From Parvibaculum sp039680535 (GTDB lineage: Bacteria > Pseudomonadota > Alphaproteobacteria > Parvibaculales > Parvibaculaceae): DNA of 64,000 nucleotides. Positions within the stretch are counted from its first letter, which is position 1. Each line of letters begins with the position of its first letter. The translations under genes were made by a program, and so were the position numbers. This document shows, piece after piece, positions 10,667 through 18,864 of the stretch. The DNA is taken from contig NZ_JBDKSS010000003.1 in assembly GCF_039680535.1 (NCBI RefSeq), forward strand, positions 8,419-72,418, read 5' to 3'. The notes under the pieces were generated by a model. That model made no database searches. It was not told the origin of the DNA and saw only the letters and a program-made list of their open reading frames with translations.

Positions 10667-11920
10667 TTATTCGCCGTCGAGTCCGTAAGCCGTGTGCAAT
10701 GCGCGCACGGCAAGCTCAGTGTACTCCGACGCGATCAGCACGCTCACCTTGATCTCCGACGTGGTGATGGCGAGGATGTTGATGCCCTTGGCAGCGAGCG
10801 TTTGAAACATCGTCTTGGCGACGCCCGTATGGCTGCGCATGCCGATACCGATGATCGACACCTTGACGACATTGGTGTCGGTCTTGATTTCCTGCGCGCC
10901 GATCTCGGCCTGCGCCTTGCGGATCACATCCTCCGCACGGGCAAGTTCGGCCTGCGGCACCGTAAACGTCATGTCGGTGCTCTTGCCGTCATCCGAGACG
11001 TTCTGGATGATCATGTCGACATTGATCGAATTGTCGGCAAGCGGGCCGAAGACCTTGGCGGCGACGCCGGGCTTGTCCTCGACCTTGACGAGCGTGACCT
11101 TGGCTTCGTCCTTCGAATAGGCGATGCCGCTGACGACTTGCTGTTCCACGATTTCTTCCTCGTCGCAAACGAGTGTGCCGACGATGTCCCCAGCCCCGGT
11201 TCCTTGGGGAGCATCGGGCGCATCGAAACTCGAGCGGACCTGAAGTCGCACTCGATAGACCATGGCGAGCTCAACGGAGCGGGTCTGGAGAACCTTGGCG
11301 CCGAGAGACGCCATCTCCAGCATTTCCTCGTAACTGATTTTATCAAGCTTTCGGGCCTTCGCAACGATACGAGGGTCCGTGGTGTAGACGCCGTCGACAT
11401 CCGTGTAGATGTCGCAACGATCGGCATTGATCGCCGCTGCGATCGCGACGGCGCTCGTATCCGAGCCGCCGCGCCCGAGCGTCGTAATCCTGTTGTCGGG
11501 GCCGAGCCCCTGGAACCCTGCGATGACCGCGACCTGACCTTCGCCGAAGCGCCGGACGATCTCGTCGCCGTTGATTTCCTGAATACGCGCGGCGCCATGC
11601 GCGTTGTCGGTGCGGATCGGAATCTGCCAGCCGAGCCAGGAGCGCGCCGGAATACCGATGCGCTGAAGCTCGATCGCCAAGAGACCGACCGTCACCTGCT
11701 CGCCCGTGGCGACAATGGTGTCGTATTCGCGCGCATCGTGGAGCGGCGCCGTTTCGCGCGCCCAGGCAACGAGCTGATTCGTGGTGCCGGACATGGCGGA
11801 AACGACCACCGCGACCTCATGGCCCGCATCCACCTCGCGCTTCACATGCTGAGCGACATTGCGGATTCGCGCGACGTCGGCCACCGATGTGCCGCCAAAC
11901 TTCATGACCAGTCTGGCCAT
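10667..11920 (-). CDS. lysC: Aspartate kinase
   Basis: Catalyses phosphorylation of aspartate, the first step toward lysine, threonine and methionine. The 417-aa protein begins MARLVMKFGGTSVAD, the kinase phosphate-binding signature, and contains GRGGSDTSAVAIAAA. Two C-terminal ACT regulatory modules (around 265-400, including KVSIIGIGMRSHTGVA) carry feedback inhibition by lysine and threonine in this family. The start ATG has AGGA at good spacing. The gene is divergent from ubiG, a strongly conserved alphaproteobacterial arrangement. The 228-bp divergent region should hold both promoters. Confidence 0.97.
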   Translation of the reverse strand: MARLVMKFGGTSVADVARIRNVAQHVKREVDAGHEVAVVVSAMSGTTNQLVAWARETAPLHDAREYDTIVATGEQVTVGLLAIELQRIGIPARSWLGWQIPIRTDNAHGAARIQEINGDEIVRRFGEGQVAVIAGFQGLGPDNRITTLGRGGSDTSAVAIAAAINADRCDIYTDVDGVYTTDPRIVAKARKLDKISYEEMLEMASLGAKVLQTRSVELAMVYRVRLQVRSSFDAPDAPQGTGAGDIVGTLVCDEEEIVEQQVVSGIAYSKDEAKVTLVKVEDKPGVAAKVFGPLADNSINVDMIIQNVSDDGKSTDMTFTVPQAELARAEDVIRKAQAEIGAQEIKTDTNVVKVSIIGIGMRSHTGVAKTMFQTLAAKGINILAITTSEIKVSVLIASEYTELAVRALHTAYGLDGE

Positions 11921-12148
11921 TCCTGAATATCCTGTCTTCGGGCCTCAAGGCCCCTAGCTTACGCACGCTCGCTCCGGCCGCCCCGCTGGACCCGAGCCAT
12001 GCGGACGCCCTATATCATGTCGCGATTGGGATGGACCTGATGCCGAACCGAGCCTGAGCCCATACATACTCGGATGGCACTGGCCTCGCAACCGGGCCCG
12101 GGCCAAGATCGACGTTGCTCAATGCCGCACCTGCGAAGGGATTTTCTT

Positions 12149-12931
12149 ATGACAAGCGCCGCCACCACTCCGGCAGGGGCCAGCACCGTCGATCCGGACG
12201 AAGTCGCCCGATTTTCCGTCATAGCGGCCGAGTGGTGGGATCCGACGGGCAAGTTCGGTCCGCTGCACAGGTTCAACCCGGTCAGGCTGGGTTTCATCCG
12301 TGAGCGCGTTTGCATGCATTACGGCCGCGATCCGAAGGCCCTCCACCCCTTCGCCGGTCTGCGCCTGCTCGATATCGGCTGCGGCGGCGGCCTCCTCTCC
12401 GAACCCATGCGACGCCTCGGCGCCGAGGTCATCGGCGCGGATGCGGGCGAAAGGAACATCGCGACCGCCTCGATCCATGCACAGGAGCAGGGTCTCGATA
12501 TCGATTACCGCTGCACCACGGCTGAAGCCCTCGCCGAGGCCGGCGAGAAGTTCGACATCATCCTCAACATGGAAGTCATCGAGCATGTCGCGGACCGCGA
12601 CATCTTTCTGAAGGCCTGCAGCGCCATGCTGAAGCCGGGAGCCCTCATGATCGTGGCCACGATCAACCGGACCATGAAGGCGTTCGGCCTCGCGGTCGTC
12701 GGGGCCGAATACGTGCTGGGCTGGCTGCCTCGCGGCACGCATGACTGGTCGAAATTCGTGACCCCCGCCGAGATGCGGCAGGGGCTTGCCGATGCGGAAC
12801 TTGAAGTCAGGGAAGTGAGCGGCGTCAGCTACAATCCGCTTGGAGATATCTGGAAGGTCTCGGGCGATACCGGCGTCAACTACATGGTCGTGGCGGTCAA
12901 GCCTGGCAACGGCCGGCAGGACGAAAGATAG
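12149..12931 (+). CDS. ubiG: Ubiquinone biosynthesis O-methyltransferase
   Basis: UbiG performs both O-methylation steps of ubiquinone synthesis using SAM. The 260-aa protein has RFSVIAAEWWDPTGKFGPLH, typical of the UbiG N-terminus, and the SAM motif LLDIGCGGGLLSEPM near residue 81. The ATG at 12149 is preceded by AAGGGA at good spacing; an in-frame ATG at 12074 is less likely because it lacks a ribosome site and family similarity. It is divergent from lysC. The next gene (cytochrome c) is on the same strand after 77 bp but is functionally unrelated. Confidence 0.95.
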   Translation: MTSAATTPAGASTVDPDEVARFSVIAAEWWDPTGKFGPLHRFNPVRLGFIRERVCMHYGRDPKALHPFAGLRLLDIGCGGGLLSEPMRRLGAEVIGADAGERNIATASIHAQEQGLDIDYRCTTAEALAEAGEKFDIILNMEVIEHVADRDIFLKACSAMLKPGALMIVATINRTMKAFGLAVVGAEYVLGWLPRGTHDWSKFVTPAEMRQGLADAELEVREVSGVSYNPLGDIWKVSGDTGVNYMVVAVKPGNGRQDER

Positions 12932-13008
12932 CGATCACTATTATGTCTTGACGGAAAAATCCCGCCTCGCCATTGTGCAACGGAAGACACGATGGGGAGC
13001 GGGGAGTC

Positions 13009-13374
13009 ATGCATCGCCCATGGAAGATCGCGGTCATTGCCGTGCTGGCGGGCCTCGCGCTCACCGGCTGCGGCAAGGAAGACGAAGCGGCCAAGCCCGT
13101 CAGGCTCGATGAGCGGCTCGCCGACATCTATGGCCGCACCTGCCAGACCTGCCACCAGAACGCGGAAACCGGCGCGCCGCTCGCGCATGATCTCGCCGCA
13201 TGGAAGCCCCGCCTCGCGCAGGGCGAGGCCGTTCTCGGCGATCACATCATCAACGGCTTCAAGGGCATGCCGCCGCTCGGCCAGTGCATCGAATGCTCGG
13301 CGGACGATCTCATCACCCTCATGAGGTTCATGGCCGCGCCCGCACCGGAATCGACACAAGAAGAAGAGCACTGA
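13009..13374 (+). CDS. Cytochrome c (c5-like) lipoprotein
   Basis: A 121-aa exported monohaem cytochrome. It begins with a lipoprotein signal (MHRPWKIAVIAVLAGLALTGC) with a lipobox LTGC, so the mature protein should be membrane-anchored on the periplasmic side. The haem motif is CQTCH near residue 39. The distal Met lies in KGMPPLG, followed by a Cys pair (GQCIECS) as in cytochrome c5-type proteins. GGGGAG precedes the ATG. The FAD-dependent oxidoreductase gene starts 13 bp downstream, so this cytochrome is a likely electron acceptor for that enzyme (inference from the operon). Confidence 0.88.
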   Translation: MHRPWKIAVIAVLAGLALTGCGKEDEAAKPVRLDERLADIYGRTCQTCHQNAETGAPLAHDLAAWKPRLAQGEAVLGDHIINGFKGMPPLGQCIECSADDLITLMRFMAAPAPESTQEEEH

Positions 13375-13387
13375 GAAAGCACGGCCC

Positions 13388-14797
13388 ATGAACGCATCGC
13401 GCCGCAACCTGCTGAAACTCGCCACCGCCGCCAGCGCGCTCGCCGCAACCGGCACGATCCCCGCACTGGTGGAAAGCGCCTTCGCCGACGCATTGCCGCC
13501 GACGCAGCCGCCAGCGCGCAAGGCACTTCCCTGGCACAACTGGTCCGGCGGACAATCCTGCGAACCGTCCGTTCGCGCGGCGCCCGCCAATGAGGCGGAA
13601 CTCGCGGCGCTGCTGAAAAAGACAACGGCCCCCATTCGCGCCGTCGGCGCCGGTCATTCATTCTCGGGTCTCGTTCCAACCGAAGGGACGCTGCTGACGC
13701 TCGACCGCATTTCAGGCGTGGTCGATCACGATCCGGCGACGCATCAGGCGACGGTACGCGCCGGTACGCGCCTCGCCGCGATGGCGGAAGAGCTCGCCCG
13801 CCGCGGCCTCGCGCTGGCCAACCTGCCGGACATCAACAAACAGTCGCTCGCAGGCGCGATCTCCACCGGCACCCATGGAACAGGCATCGATATCGGCTCG
13901 CTATCGAGCTTTGTGACCGGGCTGCGCCTCGTTACCGCCTCCGGCAAGACGATCGACTGCGATGCGCAGAACCGGCCTGAGATTTTCAATACGGCCCGCG
14001 TGTCTCTTGGTGCGCTCGGCATCATCACGCAAATCCGCATCCAGGCGCAGCCGATCTACAAGCTGAAGCGGCGCACATGGATCGCGCCCGTGAACGAAAT
14101 GCTGGAGCAGATTCCGGAACTCGAAGCGAAGAACCGGAATTTCGAATTCTATTACATCCCCTATTCCGGCATGGCGCTCGGCATCGTGAACAACGAAACG
14201 AACGAGCCCGAAACGCCCACACCCGTCAACGAGGACGATGACGGCTTGCGCGAATTGAAGATGCTGGAAGACTGGCTCGGCTGGGCGCCGACGCTCCGCC
14301 GCTGGGCAATCCAGAAGGCTCTCGCCGGTCGCGGAGCGGAAGAGCGCGTCGACTATTCCAACAAGACGCTGGCGACGGAGCGCGGCGTGCGCTTCAACGA
14401 AATGGAATATCACCTGCCGCGCGAAGCAGGCCCGGCCGCACTGCGCGAAATCATCGACACGATCGAGAAGAACAACATCAAGGTCTTCTTCCCCATCGAA
14501 TTCCGCACCACCGCGCTGGACGATATCTGGCTGAGCCCCTTCTACCAGCGCAAGAGCTGCTCCATCGCCATCCATCAGTTTCACGAATGGGATTACAAGC
14601 CCTATTTCGAAGCGATCGAACCAATCTACCGCAAGCATGACGGCCGCCCGCATTGGGGCAAGCTCAACACGCTCACGGCGGCTGATTTCTCCACGCTCTA
14701 CCCGAGGTGGAAGGACTTTCTCGAAGTCCGCGCGGAACTCGACCCGACGGCCAAGTTCCTCAATCCGTATCTGAAGAAGGTCTTCGGCGTCGCCTGA
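13388..14797 (+). CDS. Tat-exported FAD-binding aldonolactone oxidase/dehydrogenase family protein
   Basis: A 469-aa VAO-fold flavoprotein. The N-terminus MNASRRNLLKLATAASALA is a twin-arginine signal, predicting export of the folded, FAD-loaded enzyme. The FAD domain contains AVGAGHSFSG, with His near residue 90 at the position used for covalent FAD attachment in gulonolactone/arabinonolactone oxidases. It also has AGAISTGTHGTG. The C-terminal HWGK motif (residues 422-425) is the substrate-binding hallmark of that family. The exact substrate, presumably an aldonolactone or sugar alcohol, cannot be told. It forms an operon with the upstream cytochrome c lipoprotein, which suggests dehydrogenase rather than oxidase chemistry. 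Confidence 0.87.
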   Translation: MNASRRNLLKLATAASALAATGTIPALVESAFADALPPTQPPARKALPWHNWSGGQSCEPSVRAAPANEAELAALLKKTTAPIRAVGAGHSFSGLVPTEGTLLTLDRISGVVDHDPATHQATVRAGTRLAAMAEELARRGLALANLPDINKQSLAGAISTGTHGTGIDIGSLSSFVTGLRLVTASGKTIDCDAQNRPEIFNTARVSLGALGIITQIRIQAQPIYKLKRRTWIAPVNEMLEQIPELEAKNRNFEFYYIPYSGMALGIVNNETNEPETPTPVNEDDDGLRELKMLEDWLGWAPTLRRWAIQKALAGRGAEERVDYSNKTLATERGVRFNEMEYHLPREAGPAALREIIDTIEKNNIKVFFPIEFRTTALDDIWLSPFYQRKSCSIAIHQFHEWDYKPYFEAIEPIYRKHDGRPHWGKLNTLTAADFSTLYPRWKDFLEVRAELDPTAKFLNPYLKKVFGVA

Positions 14798-14803
14798 GAG
14801 GGA

Positions 14804-15226
14804 TCAGTTTGCCCGGCGCGATGGCACGACCGGCAACGGCGCAACCTCGACACCTTCCTCGATCAGTTCACGCGCTTCATCGACCGTCGCCTCGCCATAG
14901 ATGCCGCGCTGCTCTTCCTCGCCGTAATGGATGCGGCGCGCGGTCTCGGCAAACTTGTCGCCCACATAGTCGCAATTTTCTTCGACCTTCTTGCGCAGCT
15001 CCGTCATCGCCATGACGAGCTTCTGCACGACCTGCGAGGCGTCGATCGCGTCGCGCTTTTTCGTCCCCGCAACGTTGGGCGCCATAAGGCCCTTGCGCAC
15101 CTTGGCGCTGCCGCAAACGGGGCATGTGACCTCGCCCGCCTTCACCTGATCGTCGAAAACCGAAGAGGAACGGAACCAGCCGTCGAATTCATGTTCCTTT
15201 TCGCAAAGAAGAGCGTAGCGGATCAT
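14804..15226 (-). CDS. DUF1178 family protein
   Basis: A 140-aa protein of a family found mostly in Alpha- and Betaproteobacteria, function unknown. The N-terminus MIRYALLCEKEHEFDGWFRSS and the CPVCGS motif (with the earlier Cys at residue 8) look like a small zinc ribbon. The rest is helical and acidic. Its start overlaps the stop of the nitrilase-family gene by 4 bp (ATGA), so the two are coupled, the usual arrangement for this family. It is convergent with the flavoprotein gene, with only 6 bp between the stops. Confidence 0.9.
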   Translation of the reverse strand: MIRYALLCEKEHEFDGWFRSSSVFDDQVKAGEVTCPVCGSAKVRKGLMAPNVAGTKKRDAIDASQVVQKLVMAMTELRKKVEENCDYVGDKFAETARRIHYGEEEQRGIYGEATVDEARELIEEGVEVAPLPVVPSRRAN

Positions 15227-16080
15227 GACGCCTCCTTCGCCGTGGTCGGCAGATCGAATGGCTTGTCGTGAAGGAGGCTCGGCACACGGGTCCGCGCCTC
15301 GTCCACCTTCGCCGGATCGATCCCGACCATGATGATGCCCGGCTCCGTGCCCGCCTCGGCAATCACTTCACCCCAGGGGGCAACGACAAGGCTGTGGCCG
15401 AAAGTCTCCCGGCCATTCTCATGACGCCCGCCCTGCGCCGCCGCAAAGACGAAGGAACCCGTCTCGATCGCACGGGCACGCAGAAGCACATGCCAATGCG
15501 CCTCCCCCGTCTGTCGCGTGAAGGCGGCCGGCACGGTGAGGAAGCGTGCGCCCGCATGGGCCAGCGCGCGATAGAGATGGGGAAAGCGCAGATCGTAGCA
15601 AATCGTGAGCCCGACGCGGCCCCAGGGCAGATCGGCCGTCACAGCTTCGCGGCCAGCTTCGAAATTGCGCGACTCGCGATAGGACTCGCCACCCGGAAGA
15701 TCGACGTCGAACATATGGATCTTGTCGTAGCGCGCCGCGACGGAGCCATCGGGCGCAACGAGGAAGGAGCGGTTGGCGAGCTTCGTCTCCGCCACCTTGA
15801 TCGGGAGCGAGCCAATGGAAAGCCAGATCTTCTTTTCGCGCGCGACGGCACGAAGCGCGGCCAGAGCCACGTCGTCTTCCTCGGCCCTCGCCTTTTCGAA
15901 GAGCAGCCCGCGTTCGGCCTCCATGAGCGAGGTGTTCTCGGGCGTCAGCACGAAGTCGGAACCCGCTTCAGCCGCACGCGCCACGAGATCGACAACGGCC
16001 TCCGTATTCGCCGCAACGTCGCGCCCCGCGCGCAACTGCACGCAGGCGGCGACAAAGGATGAATTGCGGGAACCGGTCAT
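15223..16080 (-). CDS. Nit-type carbon-nitrogen hydrolase (deaminated glutathione amidase-like)
   Basis: A 285-aa nitrilase-superfamily amidase. The catalytic Glu-Lys-Cys triad is visible: E48 (LTPENTS), K120 (RYDKIHMFDVD) and C161 (GLTICYDLRFPH). The sequence is closest in pattern to Nit1/NIT2, which removes amide groups from deaminated glutathione or omega-amides as metabolite repair. The location between a glutaredoxin and DUF1178 fits a glutathione-related role, but the substrate is inferred. Start ATG 16080; grxC ends 9 bp upstream on the same strand. Confidence 0.9.
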   Translation of the reverse strand: MTGSRNSSFVAACVQLRAGRDVAANTEAVVDLVARAAEAGSDFVLTPENTSLMEAERGLLFEKARAEEDDVALAALRAVAREKKIWLSIGSLPIKVAETKLANRSFLVAPDGSVAARYDKIHMFDVDLPGGESYRESRNFEAGREAVTADLPWGRVGLTICYDLRFPHLYRALAHAGARFLTVPAAFTRQTGEAHWHVLLRARAIETGSFVFAAAQGGRHENGRETFGHSLVVAPWGEVIAEAGTEPGIIMVGIDPAKVDEARTRVPSLLHDKPFDLPTTAKEAS

Positions 16081-16088
16081 GGTCGCCT

Positions 16089-16346
16089 TCAGGCCGCGAG
16101 CAGCGGATCGAGCTTGCCCGCGCCATCGAGCGCATAGAGATCGTCGCAGCCGCCCACATGGGTTTCCCCGATGAAGATTTGCGGCACGGTGTAGCGGCCA
16201 CCGGCCCGCGCCGTCATTTCATCGCGCCTGGCAGCGTCGCCACTCACGTCGATCTCATGAAACTTCACGCCCTTCTTGCCGAGCAGGGCCTTGGCTCGCA
16301 TGCAATAGGGGCAGGTCATCGTGGTGTAGATGGTCACTTCCGCCAT
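16089..16346 (-). CDS. grxC: Glutaredoxin 3
   Basis: An 85-aa dithiol glutaredoxin that reduces protein disulfides with glutathione. The active site is CPYC (residues 12-15), followed by the conserved TVPQIFIG cis-Pro loop and GGCDDLYAL. The ATG at 16346 is preceded by GAGGAG at ideal spacing; a GTG three codons upstream is less likely. It belongs to the comF-grxC-nitrilase-DUF1178 cluster on the minus strand, a conserved alphaproteobacterial set. Confidence 0.96.
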   Translation of the reverse strand: MAEVTIYTTMTCPYCMRAKALLGKKGVKFHEIDVSGDAARRDEMTARAGGRYTVPQIFIGETHVGGCDDLYALDGAGKLDPLLAA

Positions 16347-16378
16347 GGGCGGCACTCCTCAGAAAACATGTCGATATA

Positions 16379-17179
16379 TCATATAGTTGCTCCCTCGCCG
16401 GGAACAACCCGGGCAAGGCAGAGCACTCTGACCTCCGCCGCCCCTGCGGCATTGAGCACCCGGGCACAGGCATCGACGGTCGCGCCGGTCGTTATCACAT
16501 CGTCCACGATCACGACGATCCGCCCTTTGACGCAGCCTTCGAGCCTTTCGCGCAACCGGAAGGCGCCCGCCACATTGCGCCGCCTCGCATTGCCCGAAAG
16601 CCCAACCTGCGGCCGCGTCGCCCGGACCCTTTCAAGCAGGTCCGGCACGAAGTCGACGCCCGAAAGCCGGGATAGGCGACGCGCCAACTCCGCCGATTGG
16701 TTGAAACGGCGCGAAAAGAGCCGCCGCCTGTGGAGCGGCACCGGCGCGACTATGTGCGCGTCTTCCAGCAGCTCGCGACCGGCCCGCGCCATCCATCGGG
16801 CAAAGGCAGGCGCCACCTCCATGCGGTCGCCATATTTGTAGCGATGGACGAGTTTCGCGCTTTCGTCCGAATAGCGCATCACGGCACGCGCCCTGGCATA
16901 TGGCGGCGGGGAGGCAAGCGCCGCGGCGCTGACGATGCCGGGGCCCGGATCATAGGGAAATGGAAGGCCGCTCACGGGGCAGAAGGGCGCATCGATGAAG
17001 CCAACGGCAACCCAGCAGGGTCCGCAAAGCGCCCCATGCGCCTCCACGCCCCGGCCGCAGGAAATGCAGAGCGGCGGCAGCGCCAGATCGGCAAGCCGGG
17101 CCGCAAGCCCAAGCGCCGCCCGCGCCCAGCCGACGCTTCGCTCCGCAATGCCCACCTTTTCGTCGATGCCCCCGTCCAT
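16379..17179 (-). CDS. comF: ComF family phosphoribosyltransferase-like protein
   Basis: A 266-aa protein with an N-terminal zinc-finger-like segment (CISCGRGVEAHGALCGPCW, residues about 38-56) and a C-terminal type I phosphoribosyltransferase fold with the PRPP loop VIVDDVITTGATVDA near residue 225. ComF is needed for DNA uptake in naturally competent bacteria, but the gene is widespread outside them. It is first in the comF-grxC-nit-DUF1178 run and divergent from a methyltransferase gene, 67 bp away. Confidence 0.91.
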   Translation of the reverse strand: MDGGIDEKVGIAERSVGWARAALGLAARLADLALPPLCISCGRGVEAHGALCGPCWVAVGFIDAPFCPVSGLPFPYDPGPGIVSAAALASPPPYARARAVMRYSDESAKLVHRYKYGDRMEVAPAFARWMARAGRELLEDAHIVAPVPLHRRRLFSRRFNQSAELARRLSRLSGVDFVPDLLERVRATRPQVGLSGNARRRNVAGAFRLRERLEGCVKGRIVVIVDDVITTGATVDACARVLNAAGAAEVRVLCLARVVPGEGATI

Positions 17180-17246
17180 GGTCGAAACCTAGCGCCCCGC
17201 GGAGTGGGGGCAAAGCCTGCGCTTGCAGCATTCCCTCGCGATCACC

Positions 17247-18158
17247 ATGATGCGCGCCATGCAACAAGCCTCCACCATGCTCATTTTCGACCGCAAGCTG
17301 CATGCGCAACGCCGCGCGAGGGCGGCGGCCGGCTTTGCCGGTCACGACTTCCTCGTCCGCCGCGTCGTCGAGGAATTCTCCGACCGGCTGATGGCGGTGA
17401 ACCGGAATTTCCCTCTGGCTCTCGATCTCGGCAGCCATCTCGGCGCGCTCATCCATGCGGCGCTTCCGGCGGGCAAGATCGGCGCGCTGGTCGCAACCGA
17501 TCTCTCCCCCGCCATGATCGCGCGGGGTTCGGGCTCGAGGCTCGCGGCCGACGAGGAACATCTTCCCTTTCGCGATCAAAGCTTCGACCTGATTGCCAGC
17601 GCCCTCTCGCTTCACTGGACGAATGACCTTCCCGGCGCGCTCGTCCAGATCCGCCGCGCGCTCGTTCCGGACGGCTTGTTCCTCGGCGCCGTTTTCGGCG
17701 GCGACACGCTGACCGAACTTCGCCAATCTCTCGCCGAGGCCGAGATCGAACTCGAGGGCGGCCTGTCACCCCGCGTCTCGCCCTTCGTCGAATTGCGCGA
17801 CATGGGCTCACTCCTTCAGCGCGCGGGCTTCGCGCTGCCGGTCGTCGACTCGGACCGCATCACCGTGCGCTATGGGAATGCGCTGAAGCTCATGTCCGAG
17901 CTGCGCGGCATGGGAGAGACAAATGCGCTGATCGAGCGGCGGCGCACCCCGCTGCGGCGCGGGACGCTGCTCCGCGCAGCGGAAATCTATCAGCAGAAAT
18001 TCGGATTGCCCGACGGACGGGTGGAGGTGACCTTCGAGGTCATTTTCATGACGGGCTGGTCGCCGCATGAGAGCCAGCAGAAGCCGCTGAAGCCCGGCAG
18101 TGCCAGGATGCGCCTCGCCGACGCCCTGCGCGGCGATGAAAACTCCAAAGGCGACTGA
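17247..18158 (+). CDS. SAM-dependent methyltransferase, NDUFAF5/BioC-like
   Basis: A 303-aa class I methyltransferase. The recognisable start is LIFDRKLHAQRRARAA, then ALDLGSHLGA (motif I, slightly altered), ATDLSPAMIARG, ADEEHLPFRDQSFDLIASALSLHWTNDLPGAL and a C-terminal LRGMGETNA segment. This pattern matches the alphaproteobacterial homologues of NDUFAF5, a complex I assembly factor that hydroxylates an Arg; the activity here is inferred. Start choice is uncertain (ATG 17247, 17259 or 17277; none has a strong ribosome site). It is divergent from comF, as is usual. Its stop abuts the stop of the convergent Flp pilin gene. Confidence 0.84.
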   Translation: MMRAMQQASTMLIFDRKLHAQRRARAAAGFAGHDFLVRRVVEEFSDRLMAVNRNFPLALDLGSHLGALIHAALPAGKIGALVATDLSPAMIARGSGSRLAADEEHLPFRDQSFDLIASALSLHWTNDLPGALVQIRRALVPDGLFLGAVFGGDTLTELRQSLAEAEIELEGGLSPRVSPFVELRDMGSLLQRAGFALPVVDSDRITVRYGNALKLMSELRGMGETNALIERRRTPLRRGTLLRAAEIYQQKFGLPDGRVEVTFEVIFMTGWSPHESQQKPLKPGSARMRLADALRGDENSKGD

Positions 18159-18338
18159 TTATCCGAAATAGGCGGCAAGCGGCTGGAAGAGCGCGGCAAG
18201 ATCCCCGCCCAACACCGACAGGACGCCTATGACACCCGTCGCGATGATGGCGAGGATCAGTGAATATTCGATCGCCGTCGCGCCACGCTCATCGCGTTGA
18301 AAACGCTGGAACTCGATCTGGGCCGTTATTGCGCGCAT
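18159..18338 (-). CDS. Flp/Fap-type prepilin, 59 aa
   Basis: A small gene encoding 59 residues. After a short polar leader, the segment DERGATAIEYSLILAIIATG carries the prepilin-peptidase site (Gly before ATAIEY, with the conserved Glu five residues into the mature protein) and the hydrophobic assembly helix of Flp pilins. GGGAGAG lies six bases ahead of the ATG. No TadA/RcpA/CpaB assembly genes are in the window, so this is an orphan pilin here; they may lie elsewhere. It is convergent with the methyltransferase gene, the stop codons being adjacent. Confidence 0.88.
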   Translation of the reverse strand: MRAITAQIEFQRFQRDERGATAIEYSLILAIIATGVIGVLSVLGGDLAALFQPLAAYFG

Positions 18339-18383
18339 TGCACTCTCCCGTTCTGTCGCGACCGCCGGGAGATGTCAGGCACC

Positions 18384-18800
18384 TCAGAGCAGGTCGCGAA
18401 GCGCGGCCACCAGCGGTTCGTCCGCAGGCGGCATCGGATAATCCCGCATCCTCGCGGGTTTCACCCATTCAAGCGCCTGCCCCTCGATGGACTGAACCGT
18501 CCCCTGCCACCGCCTGCAGACATAGAGAGGCATGAGCAGGTGAAAGTCCGCATACGCATGACTCGCGAAGGCAAGAGGCGCCAGACACGCCTTCGCGACC
18601 TCGATACCGAGCTCCTCGCGCAACTCGCGAATGAGCGCGTCTTCCGGCGTCTCTCCCGGCTCCAGCTTGCCGCCGGGAAATTCCCAGAGCCCAGCAAGCG
18701 ACTTGCCCTCGGGCCTCTGGGCGAGCAACACGCGCCCGTCCGCGTCGACGAGCGCGCAGGCCACGACCAGCACGATGTTCAGTGCGCGACCTTTTGTCAT
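18384..18800 (-). CDS. mutT: Nudix hydrolase MutT (8-oxo-dGTP diphosphatase)
   Basis: A 138-aa Nudix enzyme that removes oxidised dGTP from the nucleotide pool. The Nudix box begins GGKLEPGETPEDAL and ends RELREELGIE (residues about 43-66), fitting GX5EX7REUXEEXGU exactly. LWEFPGGK and the C-terminal EWVKPARMRDYPMPPAD match MutT rather than general Nudix proteins. It lies downstream of argJ on the same strand, the usual alphaproteobacterial order secA/parvulin-argJ-mutT. Confidence 0.93.
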   Translation of the reverse strand: MTKGRALNIVLVVACALVDADGRVLLAQRPEGKSLAGLWEFPGGKLEPGETPEDALIRELREELGIEVAKACLAPLAFASHAYADFHLLMPLYVCRRWQGTVQSIEGQALEWVKPARMRDYPMPPADEPLVAALRDLL

Positions 18801-18864
18801 CGTGCCACCATTGACCGGAATTGTATGCGCCTAAATGAGCGCATGGTTAAGGCGAGGTTACCGA

